From: VBDM01 sp049663805
GTDB taxonomy: Bacteria > Pseudomonadota > Gammaproteobacteria > Burkholderiales > SG8-39
DNA: 35,674 nt
Assembly (NCBI GenBank): GCA_049663805.1
Contig: JBATEB010000009.1
Location: forward strand, 1 to 35,674
Reading direction: 5' to 3'
Shown: piece after piece, positions 22,883 to 33,498 of the stretch
Layout of the letters: every line of letters starts with the position of its first letter
Numbering within the stretch: the stretch's first letter is position 1
Notes under the pieces: generated by a model
The model's input: the letters and a program-made list of their open reading frames with translations, nothing else
Databases searched by the model: none
Told to the model about the DNA's origin: nothing
Position numbers and translations under genes: made by a program

Positions 22883-23409
22883 TGCCTAGCAGGCTGCGCT
22901 GCGGATTTTCGATACTGGCGGTGGCGCTGGCCTTAGGCGCTGCGGGCCTTGCCCGCGGCGAAATTTATCAGGAGCCGGAGGCGTTCCTCGCGGAGGTATT
23001 TGGCTCCATACCCGCGCCCAAGGTGTTGTGGCTGAATAAGGAGATCCAGGCCGAGGCAAGCGCGATTCTCGGCCATCCTCCCGCGCAATTGCGGCAACGC
23101 CATTGGAGCGACGGCCGTAAGAGCGTGTGGATCCTCGAGGAGGTGGGCAAAGACGAACTGATCACCGCGGGTTTCGTCGTCGCCGACGCGCGCATCGATC
23201 ACGTGCGCGTGCTCGTGTATCGTGAGAGCCGGGGCGGGGAAGTACGACGATCTTCGTTTCTGAAGCAATTCCAAGACGCGAGGCTTGCGCCTGGCAATCG
23301 GCTCGATCGCGACATCGACGGCATCGTCGGGGCGACGCTCTCGGTCGGCGCGGTGGAGCGCATGGCGAGACTCGCGCTCTACTTCGACCGCAAGAGCCGC
23401 GAGCAATAA
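22882..23409 (+). CDS. FMN-binding domain protein, exported
   Basis: 175 residues with an N-terminal signal or anchor (CGFSILAVALALGAAGLARG). Near the C-terminus is DGIVGATLSVGAVERM, in which Thr152 stands where ApbE joins FMN by a phosphodiester link in FMN_bind domains (consensus D-G-x-[ST]-G-A-T). The usual Ser/Thr three residues before it is Val here. The mature part should sit in the periplasm and carry a covalent flavin that passes electrons one at a time. The ATG overlaps the porin stop by one base and the gene touches the next ATG with no gap. The apbE gene two positions downstream supplies the modifying enzyme. Confidence 0.85.
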   Translation: MPSRLRCGFSILAVALALGAAGLARGEIYQEPEAFLAEVFGSIPAPKVLWLNKEIQAEASAILGHPPAQLRQRHWSDGRKSVWILEEVGKDELITAGFVVADARIDHVRVLVYRESRGGEVRRSSFLKQFQDARLAPGNRLDRDIDGIVGATLSVGAVERMARLALYFDRKSREQ

Positions 23410-24156
23410 ATGTCGCCGAGACTCATCCTGCTGCGGTTCCTGCGGCGCTGGCACGCGCGCATCGGTTTCGCAGCGGTATTGTTCTTCCTCGTCCTCGCGG
23501 TGACGGGCTTCGTGCTCAACCACGGAGGCGACCTCGGTCTCGACGCAAAATATGTGCACGCCGCCTGGCTTGCGCGCTGGTACGGGCTCAAGGCCGAACC
23601 GCCGCGCCAGGTGTTCCGCTCCGAGCACCACGATCTCGTCGCGGCGAATGGCCGGTGGCTTTTCGACGGACGACTGTCCGGCGAAAAATTCCCGCAGCCG
23701 GTCGGCCTGGTCGAACTTACCGACACGGTAGTGATCGCGAGTGACGCGGCGCTTTACGTCTACCGCGAAGACGGCGAGCTGATCGACCGGCTGGAGCGCG
23801 GCGCGCTGCCCGGGGCGCCTGTGCGGGCGATCGGAACGAGCGCGCGAGAATTCGTGCTGCGCACGGCGTCCGGGATCTTTGCGGGCCCCGACGGGCTTTC
23901 CTGGCAACCGGCGCCGCGGCAAAGGGTCGTCTGGTCAACGCCGGCCGAGATTTCGGCCGCCGAGCGCCTGGTCTACGAAGAAGTGCTCGTACCGGGGATT
24001 CCGGTGCAGAAACTGCTTCTCGATCTGCACAGCGGGAGATTCGCCGGCCGCTACGGACAGCTCGTGGTGGATCTTCTGGCGGTGCTGCTCGCCGTTCTCT
24101 CTCTGAGCGGCGCCTGGCTCTTTCTCAAGCCGCGGCATCGGCGGGAGCGGCATTGA
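23410..24156 (+). CDS. PepSY-associated membrane protein
   Basis: 248 residues. A basic start (RFLRRWHARIG) leads to a membrane helix (about 18-36, VLFFLVLAVTGFVLNH). A periplasmic domain of about 180 residues follows, then a second helix (VVDLLAVLLAVLSLSGAWLFL, about 219-239) with a basic end. HARIGF...TGFVLNH and DLHSGRF...DLLAVLLAVLSLSG are typical of the PepSY transmembrane family, whose His residues in or near the helices often bind haem in flavin or ferric reductases. It would carry electrons across the inner membrane to the flavinylated partner. This is a family inference; no NAD(P)H domain is present. Confidence 0.78.
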   Translation: MSPRLILLRFLRRWHARIGFAAVLFFLVLAVTGFVLNHGGDLGLDAKYVHAAWLARWYGLKAEPPRQVFRSEHHDLVAANGRWLFDGRLSGEKFPQPVGLVELTDTVVIASDAALYVYREDGELIDRLERGALPGAPVRAIGTSAREFVLRTASGIFAGPDGLSWQPAPRQRVVWSTPAEISAAERLVYEEVLVPGIPVQKLLLDLHSGRFAGRYGQLVVDLLAVLLAVLSLSGAWLFLKPRHRRERH

Positions 24157-24158
24157 GA

Positions 24159-25196
24159 ATGCCGCTGCGCCGCCTGTTCCTTGCGGCGCTCATCGCGCTG
24201 CCCCTGACACGAGCCGATGCAGGCGAATACCGCGCGAGCACCTACGTCTTCGGCACGCTGGCGCAGATTACCGTCGTCGACTACGACCCCGCGCGCGCGC
24301 AAGTCGCGGTCGGGCGGGTCTTTCGCGAGTTCGACCGCATGCATCGCGATCTGCACGCGTGGCAGCCGGGCGAATTGCTCGCGCTCAACCAGGCGATCGC
24401 GCGCGGAGAAAGAAACATCCGCACCACGACGGAGATCGTGGCGCTCATCCGCGATTCGCAGCGGCTCGCCGTGCGATCGGACGAGCTCTTCAATCCGGCC
24501 ATCGGAAAGCTTGTAGGCCTGTGGAGCTTTCACCGCGACAGACCCGGGGGGCCCGTTCCGGACACGAAAGACATCGCGCGAATCGTCTCCGCGCGTCCAC
24601 GCATGAGTGACTTGAGCGTGCAAGGCGATAGGGTGACGAGCTCCAATCCGGCGGTGCAGCTCGACTTCGGCGGCTACGCCAAGGGCTACGCGCTCGACCG
24701 CGCGGCGGATCTGCTTCGCGCAAGCGGCGTCGCGAGCGCACTCATCGACGTCGGCGGCAACGCGATGGCGCTCGGCCGCCGCGGCGGGCGGGCGTGGCGC
24801 GTCGGCCTGGATTCTCCGCGGGGCGCGGGACTCCGTGCCACGCTCGAGCTGAACGACGGCGAGGCGGTCGGTACCTCCGGGGACTACCGGCGCTACTACG
24901 AGATCGACGGCAGGCGCTACGCGCACATCATCGATCCGCGCAGCGGTTATCCGGTTCCGGGCGTCCAGTCGGTGACCGTGCTCGTGAAGCGCCAGCTGGG
25001 GGCGGGCGCCCTTTCGGACGCAGCCTCCAAGCCGATCTACATCGCGGGACCCGGCGGCTGGAGGGAGGCGGCGGCCCGCATGGGCGTTTTTTGCGCGATG
25101 CTGGTCGACATGGACGGTGCGGTTCATATTACCCGCGAGCTGCGCGCGCGGCTCCGCTTCAGCGAGCCGGACCTGATCGGCGAGGTCGTTCCCTAG
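24159..25196 (+). CDS. apbE: FAD:protein FMN transferase ApbE
   Basis: 345 residues from ATG 24159 (a TTG at 24153, overlapping the PepSY stop, is the alternative). A signal peptide (LFLAALIALPLTRADA) sends it to the periplasm. Family motifs are YVFGT at the start, LDFGGYAKGYALD (about 168-180), IDVGGNAMALG, YAHIIDPRSGYP and the metal-site segment GALSDAASKPIY. ApbE uses FAD and Mg2+ to attach FMN to a Thr in FMN_bind-type proteins. Its substrate is most likely the FMN-binding protein at 22882. The stop codon overlaps that of the convergent diguanylate cyclase. Confidence 0.94.
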   Translation: MPLRRLFLAALIALPLTRADAGEYRASTYVFGTLAQITVVDYDPARAQVAVGRVFREFDRMHRDLHAWQPGELLALNQAIARGERNIRTTTEIVALIRDSQRLAVRSDELFNPAIGKLVGLWSFHRDRPGGPVPDTKDIARIVSARPRMSDLSVQGDRVTSSNPAVQLDFGGYAKGYALDRAADLLRASGVASALIDVGGNAMALGRRGGRAWRVGLDSPRGAGLRATLELNDGEAVGTSGDYRRYYEIDGRRYAHIIDPRSGYPVPGVQSVTVLVKRQLGAGALSDAASKPIYIAGPGGWREAAARMGVFCAMLVDMDGAVHITRELRARLRFSEPDLIGEVVP

Positions 25197-26092
25197 CCGT
25201 ACCGCTTCAGCCGGGAGGGATCGAGGAGCTGATAGCGGTTCTTGCCGGTCGCCTTGGCCCGGTACATCGCAAGGTCGGCGCGTTTCAGCAGGATGTCGGC
25301 CTCTTGTCCGTCGCGCGGATAGAGACTCAATCCGACGCTCATAGTGACGTGCACCCGGTTGCCGCGCAATTCGTAGTCGCCGCGGCAGCTTGCAAGGAGC
25401 TTCTCCGCCATTTTCCCCGCGAGCCCGGGGTCGAGGATCTGCTCCAGTATGGCCACGAACTCGTCTCCGCCCATGCGCGCGAGGGTGTCGGTCTGGCGCA
25501 GCGAAGCCTGCATGCGCGCCGCGATCTGGCGCAACAGCTCGTCTCCCGCGTCGTGCCCGAAGGAGTCGTTCACCAGCTTGAAGTGATCGATATCGATGTA
25601 CAGCAGCGCAAAGCCGTCGCGCGTGCGGCCCGCCGTAGCCATCGCGAGCGAGAGCCGGTCGTGGAGCAGGTTGCGGTTGGGCAGGCCCGTCAGGCTGTCG
25701 TAGAACGCGAGGTTTCTCAGCGACTCGGAAAGCTTCAGGAAGCTCAGATCCTGCAGGAAATGGATGAAGTGCGTCACGCGGCCCGCGGCATCGCGCAAGG
25801 GATAGGCTGATTCCAACACGTGAAGCGTGTCGCCGCTTCCGGTGCGGAACTGCGTCTCCTCCTGCCAGGACTCGCCCCCGAGGAGCACGCGCTTCATCTG
25901 CTGGTGCCGAGACACGCTGCCCGAACACCGGAACCAGGCGAGATCGGCCCCCGAGATCTGCGCGGCGTCCTGCCCGAGCATGCAGTGCAGATGAGGGTTG
26001 GCGTACTCGACCGACCCCAAAGGGAGTGTTACGGCGACGCCGACCGGAATCTCCTCGATGATTTGCGAAAGGTCGTGTCTTCGCCAGGTCAC
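25193..26092 (-). CDS. PAS-GGDEF diguanylate cyclase
   Basis: 299 residues from GTG 26092. The open frame runs further to 26416, but that part covers the divergent XRE gene and the palindrome, so it is not used. A PAS domain comes first (DLSQIIEEIPVGVAV to HFIHFLQDLS). The GGDEF domain follows with LAFYDSLTGLPNR, DIDHFKLVNDSFGHDAGD and the active site GGDEF. An RxxD product-inhibition site (RQTD) lies five residues before it. It should make c-di-GMP from two GTP under the control of the PAS sensor. No membrane segment is seen. The start has only a weak ribosome site. Confidence 0.86.
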   Translation of the reverse strand: MTWRRHDLSQIIEEIPVGVAVTLPLGSVEYANPHLHCMLGQDAAQISGADLAWFRCSGSVSRHQQMKRVLLGGESWQEETQFRTGSGDTLHVLESAYPLRDAAGRVTHFIHFLQDLSFLKLSESLRNLAFYDSLTGLPNRNLLHDRLSLAMATAGRTRDGFALLYIDIDHFKLVNDSFGHDAGDELLRQIAARMQASLRQTDTLARMGGDEFVAILEQILDPGLAGKMAEKLLASCRGDYELRGNRVHVTMSVGLSLYPRDGQEADILLKRADLAMYRAKATGKNRYQLLDPSRLKRYG

Positions 26093-26150
26093 GGGGTTGG
26101 CGCCACCGGCGGTCGAGCCGGTCTTCCCTTCAAATAGGACGGACTGGATG

Positions 26151-26186
26151 TTACTATTGGTTCCTGTAAAACACAACCAATAGTAG
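26151..26186. promoter_or_regulatory. Dyad operator/divergent promoter between DGC and XRE genes
   Basis: Perfect 11-bp inverted repeat TACTATTGGTT (26152-26162) and AACCAATAGTA (26175-26185) with a 12-bp spacer. Each strand also reads TTGGTT, 18 bp, then TAGTAR, so the same dyad may give a weak sigma70 promoter in both directions, with starts near 26193 (+) and 26144 (-). The adjacent XRE regulator is the natural candidate to bind it. Confidence 0.6.
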
Positions 26187-26222
26187 CCGTTGCCGGACGT
26201 GCTTGGTGATAGCTTTCCCGGC

Positions 26223-26618
26223 ATGACGGCCGCGGGTGAAAAGGAGGACTTCAGCAAACGCCTCAAAGAGGCGATGCGCAAGGCGCGCGCGGAGGAGGGG
26301 CCGACGCGCTTCGCCAGGGAGTTCAATTTGCGGCACCATGGCGAGCCCGTGACGGCGCAGACGACGCGCAAATGGCTCTGCGGCAAGGCGCTGCCCACGC
26401 AGGACAAGGTGCGCACGCTGGCGCGTTGGCTGGAGGTGTCGCCGGAGTGGCTGCGCTACGGCGAGGCGGGGCGCGTGCACTCCGCGGCCCGGCAGGACGC
26501 GGCGACATACGCGGTGGATTCGGCCTGGCTCGGGAAGAAATTCGACTCGCTGAGCGAGTCACACAAGAAGGTGGTCCTCGAAATCACGCGCGCTCTGCTG
26601 CGTCTCGAAGGGAAGTAG
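26223..26618 (+). CDS. XRE/lambda-repressor-like HTH regulator
   Basis: 131 residues from ATG 26223; in-frame TTG 26190 and GTG 26199 are alternatives. The helix-turn-helix lies at about 12-70 (FSKRLKEAMRKARAEEGPTRFAREF, then VTAQTTRKWLCGKALPTQDKVRTLARWLEVSPEWLRYGE). A short C-terminal helix region ends LSESHKKVVLEITRALLRL. There is no peptidase or ligand domain, so it is a small dimerising DNA-binding protein. It is divergent from the GGDEF gene across a perfect dyad and probably regulates itself and that gene. Confidence 0.8.
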   Translation: MTAAGEKEDFSKRLKEAMRKARAEEGPTRFAREFNLRHHGEPVTAQTTRKWLCGKALPTQDKVRTLARWLEVSPEWLRYGEAGRVHSAARQDAATYAVDSAWLGKKFDSLSESHKKVVLEITRALLRLEGK

Positions 26619-26646
26619 CCCTCGCGGCCCGCGCCCCCGGCTGGAG

Positions 26647-28074
<1,428 letters not shown>

Positions 28075-28104
28075 GTCCGGTTCCTTGCGTTTGGAGAGAG
28101 GGGG

Positions 28105-29772
<1,668 letters not shown>

Positions 29773-29821
29773 GCGTATCTCCTGTCCTGCGCGGCGTTCG
29801 GGCGAGGGTCCGCCGTGCGTG

Positions 29822-30736
29822 TCATCGGGGTTCGCCTGCGATCGCCTTGCGCAGCGCCGCGAGGCTCTTTTCCGTGGATTGCCGGGAAGTATCCAGCGTG
29901 ACGTCGGCCTGCCCGTAGAGCGCGCCGCGGCCCTCGAGGATGCGGCGCAGGTCCTCCATCGCCTGATCGTTGCCGGCCATCGGCCGGGTATCGCCCTGCG
30001 CGATGACGCGCGCCATGTGATCCTCGGGCTCGGCCTTCAGCCACACGGTGAAGCAGGCCGAAAGCAGGAGCTCGAAGGTCCCGGGCTCGGAGACGACGCT
30101 GCCGCCGGTCGCAATCACCGCGCGCTCGTGCTGCTCCAGGACCTTCTCGAGGCAACGCCGCTCGTAGCGGCGATAGCCGGCCTGCCCGTACAGCAGGAAG
30201 ATTTCCGACAGGCTCGTTCCCGCCTCGCGCTCGACCTCGCGGTCGAGCTCGACGAAGGGCACGCCGAGCGCGCGCGCAAGCCGGGCGCCGAGCGTCGATT
30301 TTCCCGCGCCGCGCAGGCCGATCAGCGCGACGCGCTTGATCCGCTCGTCGCGTGCGCTGCTGAACTCGCGGGCGAGCAGGCTGCGCACCTCCGGGAGTTT
30401 CTGCGGTGGCAGACGCTTCAGGAATTGCGTGATCAGTGAGAGCTCGAGCTCGCCGCCCGAATCCTCGCGGATCAGCTCCGCCGCAGGCAGGCTGAGCGCC
30501 TGGGCGATCTGGCGCAGCAGCAGGATGGAGATGTTGCCCCGGCCGGCCTCGAGCTGCGCGAGGTAGCGCTCCGACACCCTCGAATCGCGGGCGAGGATCT
30601 TGCGGCTCATTCCGCGCCGGGCGCGGGCGTCGCGCACCCGCTCGCCCAGTCTTGCGAGGTAAGAGTCCTCTATATTATCCGTTACATCAATCACATGTGA
30701 CGGAATCTTGAGTGGTTGAGCGAGGTTTGTGGCCAC
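29822..30736 (-). CDS. boxR: BoxR/BzdR-like regulator: HTH plus shikimate-kinase-like domain
   Basis: 304 residues from GTG 30736, with AAGGAG (minus strand, 30754-30749) 12 bases upstream; GTG 30694 is a shorter option. The N-terminal XRE HTH is LGERVRDARARRGMSRKILARDSRVSERYLAQLEAGRGNISILLLRQIAQAL. The C-terminal half is a shikimate-kinase-like fold with P-loop GLRGAGKST, ELDREVEREAG and ATGGSVVSEP. In BzdR/BoxR this domain binds benzoyl-CoA rather than shikimate and the protein represses the box or bzd promoters. It is first in the box operon, so it probably regulates itself. Confidence 0.93.
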   Translation of the reverse strand: MATNLAQPLKIPSHVIDVTDNIEDSYLARLGERVRDARARRGMSRKILARDSRVSERYLAQLEAGRGNISILLLRQIAQALSLPAAELIREDSGGELELSLITQFLKRLPPQKLPEVRSLLAREFSSARDERIKRVALIGLRGAGKSTLGARLARALGVPFVELDREVEREAGTSLSEIFLLYGQAGYRRYERRCLEKVLEQHERAVIATGGSVVSEPGTFELLLSACFTVWLKAEPEDHMARVIAQGDTRPMAGNDQAMEDLRRILEGRGALYGQADVTLDTSRQSTEKSLAALRKAIAGEPR

Positions 30737-30741
30737 TGAAC

Positions 30742-30784
30742 TATAATGCTCCTTGTGCAAAAGTAGTGCAGTATCGTGCATAAT
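30742..30784 (+). promoter_or_regulatory. Candidate -10 boxes of the flavodoxin gene
   Basis: Two -10-like hexamers precede the ATG at 30793: TATAAT (30742-30747), with TTGAGC 20 bp upstream, and CATAAT (30779-30784). The second would start RNA near 30791, almost at the ATG, again leaving no room for a ribosome site. Confidence 0.4.
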
Positions 30785-30806
30785 AGCTCCGAATGCAAGC
30801 CCTGCA
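30756..30806. promoter_or_regulatory. TGCA half-site array, candidate BoxR/BzdR operator
   Basis: TGCA occurs at 30756-30759, 30767-30770, 30777-30780, 30794-30797 and 30803-30806. The second and third form TGCA-N6-TGCA exactly, the element described for BzdR-type regulators; the first and second are 7 apart. The array lies in the boxR/flavodoxin intergenic region, over the likely promoters of both. Confidence 0.65.
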
Positions 30807-31272
30807 GCTCACCATCCTCGTCGGCACCATGACCGGCACCGCGCAGCTGGTCGCACAGGAGCTCGAGCTGACGCTCGACGACGGCGACACGCGCGTGCGC
30901 ACCGAGCCCATGGATGGCCTCGATGCCGGCGTGTTCGCCGGGGGCGGGCTGTTTTTGATCTGCACCTCGACCTACGGCCAGGGCGACGTACCGGACAACG
31001 CGAAGCAGCTCTACGAGTCGCTGCAGTCGGTGCGGCCCGGCCTCTCGAAGGTCAGCTACGGGGTGATCGCGCTCGGGGACCGCACTTACGCCGAGACTTT
31101 CTGCAACGGCGGCCGGCGCTTCGACGCGCTCCTCGCCGAGCTCGGCGCGCGCCGCATCGGCGAGATCATGCTGCACGATGCGAGCGCCGGGACCCTGCCC
31201 GAGGAGCTCGCCGTCGCCTGGGCGACCGACTGGATTTCGCTGTGCCGGAAGGAAACGAGCTTGACCGCCTGA
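30793..31272 (+). CDS. Flavodoxin-like protein
   Basis: 159 residues. The FMN phosphate loop is GTMTGTAQ (about 11-18), followed by the LICTSTYGQGDVPDNA loop (about 56-71) and YGVIALGDRTYAETFCNGG, the standard flavodoxin/MioC-type elements. It has no reductase domain, so it is a stand-alone one-domain electron carrier. It is divergent from boxR across shared TGCA sites, which suggests it is expressed with the box operon. It may carry electrons to BoxB in place of, or along with, the missing BoxA. That role is inference. No Shine-Dalgarno is seen before the ATG. Confidence 0.87.
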   Translation: MQALQLTILVGTMTGTAQLVAQELELTLDDGDTRVRTEPMDGLDAGVFAGGGLFLICTSTYGQGDVPDNAKQLYESLQSVRPGLSKVSYGVIALGDRTYAETFCNGGRRFDALLAELGARRIGEIMLHDASAGTLPEELAVAWATDWISLCRKETSLTA

Positions 31273-31893
31273 GGCCCGCCACAAACGCGAAGCCCCGCGA
31301 TCAAATCGCAGGGCTTCACGAGTTTGCCACTTGCCGTGGCATCACTTTGTCACGTCACCGTGACACACGCCGGTCTGTTGTTACCGGCTTCATAGGGCGC
31401 TGTTGGTAGATTTCATCGATAAGGTAGCTCTCCTTTCACATTACGCCCGGGCATCCCCGCGGGGGTCCAGGTGGCGCGACTCGCGTCACGCCCTTTGCTG
31501 CCTGCTCCGGTTTTCCAGCTTGGGATAATCCTCAAACAGGATGTCGAAGGTGGTCGCCGCCCGTTCGCCTCAGGTACACCCGCAACACGGGGCGCGCACA
31601 ACAGCGAAACACCGGTGCAGCAACCGGATCATCAGTTTTTTGGTTGAGAACCCACGTTAAGCCGAATCACCGAAGCGCTTTCAGTTGACGCCTTTCGCGG
31701 GCCCCTGTCAAGGACCATGGCGCCCGGCCCGCCGGCGGCTAGTTCCGCGATCGGCCTGGCCGCATTCCTTGCGGATTGGTCGGGCACGGGGTCTCCAGTG
31801 CTCGGTTTCATTGACACAGCACAAGCAAGAAGGCCTGCGAGCGAGCATACTTTTCTCCGGTGCCCGCAATGACCGAGCAAAGCGTGGCGAAAC
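31273..31893. other. Gene-poor stretch between flavodoxin and AsmA genes
   Basis: About 620 bp without a gene I can support. The first 115 bp hold four hairpins (listed separately). Further on are a GCCCGGG/CCCCGCGGGG-rich patch near 31446-31465 and a run of T at 31636. A short minus-strand frame (about 31486-31570) reads ATTFDILFEDYPKLENR before a stop and looks like the end of a protein, but an upstream stop closes it, so it may be a remnant. No tRNA, CRISPR or transposase is seen. Confidence 0.5.
31289..31388. ncRNA. Four consecutive hairpins after the flavodoxin gene
   Basis: (1) 31289-31317, GAAGCCC/GGGCTTC plus GCGAT/ATCGC, one mismatch, CAA loop. (2) 31325-31341, TGCCAC/GTGGCA. (3) 31348-31365, TGTCACG/CGTGACA, TCAC loop. 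(4) 31369-31388, GCCGGT/ACCGGC. The first could end flavodoxin transcripts, but none has a clear T-run behind it. Together they may be a structured 3' end or small RNA. The ncRNA label is tentative. Confidence 0.35.
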
Positions 31894-31974
31894 ATGGGCG
31901 GACTCGTTCATATCCTCCTGGTCATCGCGGTCGTGGTGATTCCGATTCGCGTCATTCAAGACCGACGCGGGTAA
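31894..31974 (+). CDS. Very short membrane peptide resembling the C-terminal half of DUF5670 (Lmo0937)
   Basis: 26 residues: a GGLVHILLVIAVVVIPIRVI membrane segment and a short basic tail (QDRRG). This strongly recalls the GGxIHILLVIAIxVxLIRxIxGRR end of the DUF5670/Lmo0937 small membrane proteins, which are normally about 45-50 residues. The N-terminal helix is missing and an in-frame TGA lies 8 codons before the ATG, so this is either a real micro-protein or a decayed remnant. The ribosome site is weak. It lies 18 bp before the AsmA-like gene. Confidence 0.42.
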   Translation: MGGLVHILLVIAVVVIPIRVIQDRRG

Positions 31975-31992
31975 CAATCCTGGAACGGTTCA

Positions 31993-33420
31993 ATGTCAAA
32001 ATCGCTCAAGATCATCCTCCTCGCCATCGGCGGGTTCGTTGGCTTGCTTGTCTTCGCCGCGGTGGCCGTGCTTCTTTTCGTGGACGCCAATGCCTACAAG
32101 CCCCGGCTGGAAGCGGCCGCGTCGGGTGCTCTGGGGATGGAAGTCAGAGTCGGAGGCCGGCTGGGGATCGGCTTCTTCCCGGGCTTGCTCCTCACGCTGG
32201 GGGACGTGCACCTGGGTCACCGGGGGACGGACCTCGCCTCCGCAAAGGAGGCCGAGCTTGGGATCGATCTCCTCCCTCTGCTCCAGAAGGAAATCCGCTT
32301 CGGCAAGATCGCGCTGAAGCACCCCAGGATTTCCATCGAGCGGGACCGCGACGGCAGATTCAATTTCGAGAAACCGGGGGCGGCCGGAGGAACGCTGCCC
32401 GCCCTGGATCTGGCGACCGTTTCCCTTTCGGACGGGACGCTCCTCTACGCGGACAAACGATCCGGGGAAGGATTCGAAGCCGGCGATTGCAGCGCTGACG
32501 CGCACCGCCTGCGGCTTTCGAGCGGGAAGCGGTCGGACTTCATTAAGAACCTTTCCTTGACGGCGGTACTCGCCTGCAAGGAGATTCGGGCAAAGGAGTT
32601 CACGGCGTCCGATTTGAAGTTCTCGGCCGAGGGGAAGAACGGGGTCTTCGATCTCAAGCCGGTCACGATGAGAGTCTTCGGTGCGCCGGCATCGGGGAGC
32701 CTCCAGGCGGATTTTTCAGGCGCCGTCCCCCTTTACCATGTGCGTTACTCCCTGCCGCGGTTCTCCATCGAGGAGTTCTTCAAAACCCTGTCGCCGCGGA
32801 AGGTCGCGGAAGGACGGATGGATTTCTCCGCGAACCTGTCGATGCAGGGAAAGACCGTGAACCAGATGACGCGGACCGCGGAGGGTCAGATCTCGCTGCG
32901 CGGCGAGAACCTGGTGCTCAACGGCAGCGATCTCGATCGGGAGTTCGCCCGTTTTGAGTCCAGTCAGAGCTTCAATCTCGTGGACGTGGGCGCCTTCTTT
33001 GTTGCCGGGCCCCTCGCCCTGGTGGTCACCAAGGGGTACAACTTCGCGAAGATCTTTCAGGAGTCGGGGGGGCGCAGCGAGATCCGGACGCTCGTTTCCG
33101 ACTGGAAGGTCGAGCGCGGCGTAGCGCAGGCGCAGGACGTGGCGATGGCGACGAGCGAGAATCGGGTCGCCCTCCAGGGGGGGCTCGATTTCGTCAACGA
33201 ACGGTTCGATGACGTGACCATGGCGCTGATTGACGCCAGGGGCTGCCCCAAGGTGCGGCAAAAAATACGCGGCACCTTCGAGAAACCGGAAGTGCAGAAT
33301 CCGAATATCCTCAGGTCCCTCGCCGGACCGGCGCTCGGGTTGCTCAAGAAGGGGTGGGATCTCTTGCCCGGCGGGAAGTGCGAAGTGTTCTACGCCGGTT
33401 CGGTGGCGCCGCCGAAATGA
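31993..33420 (+). CDS. AsmA family protein
   Basis: 475 residues. One N-terminal membrane helix (SLKIILLAIGGFVGLLVFAAVAVLLFV, about 4-30) is followed by the AsmA start DANAYKPRLEAAASGALGMEVRVGGRLGIGFFPGLLLTLGDVHLG. The rest is the long beta-rich periplasmic groove; a DREFARFESSQSFNLVDVGAF stretch lies in the C-terminal AsmA region. AsmA-like proteins are bridge-type lipid-transfer or envelope-maintenance proteins between inner and outer membranes. At 475 residues it is shorter than E. coli AsmA (617). It has no close link to the flanking aromatic genes and may be an insertion. Confidence 0.85.
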   Translation: MSKSLKIILLAIGGFVGLLVFAAVAVLLFVDANAYKPRLEAAASGALGMEVRVGGRLGIGFFPGLLLTLGDVHLGHRGTDLASAKEAELGIDLLPLLQKEIRFGKIALKHPRISIERDRDGRFNFEKPGAAGGTLPALDLATVSLSDGTLLYADKRSGEGFEAGDCSADAHRLRLSSGKRSDFIKNLSLTAVLACKEIRAKEFTASDLKFSAEGKNGVFDLKPVTMRVFGAPASGSLQADFSGAVPLYHVRYSLPRFSIEEFFKTLSPRKVAEGRMDFSANLSMQGKTVNQMTRTAEGQISLRGENLVLNGSDLDREFARFESSQSFNLVDVGAFFVAGPLALVVTKGYNFAKIFQESGGRSEIRTLVSDWKVERGVAQAQDVAMATSENRVALQGGLDFVNERFDDVTMALIDARGCPKVRQKIRGTFEKPEVQNPNILRSLAGPALGLLKKGWDLLPGGKCEVFYAGSVAPPK

Positions 33421-33498
33421 GGCGATGTCGTTTCCGGGCGCGCAATTTTGGACACGAGCGCATTGCCTCGCCGCCCGTTTCAGCCTAGAATTAGAACA

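Noticed and set aside
26093..26416. N-terminal extension of the diguanylate cyclase
   Set aside because: It overlaps the divergent XRE gene and the dyad; the PAS domain starts right after the GTG at 26092.
31486..31570. Minus-strand fragment ATTFDILFEDYPKLENR
   Set aside because: It looks protein-like but is bounded by an in-frame stop a few codons upstream, with no start, and I cannot name a family; it is noted only as a possible remnant.
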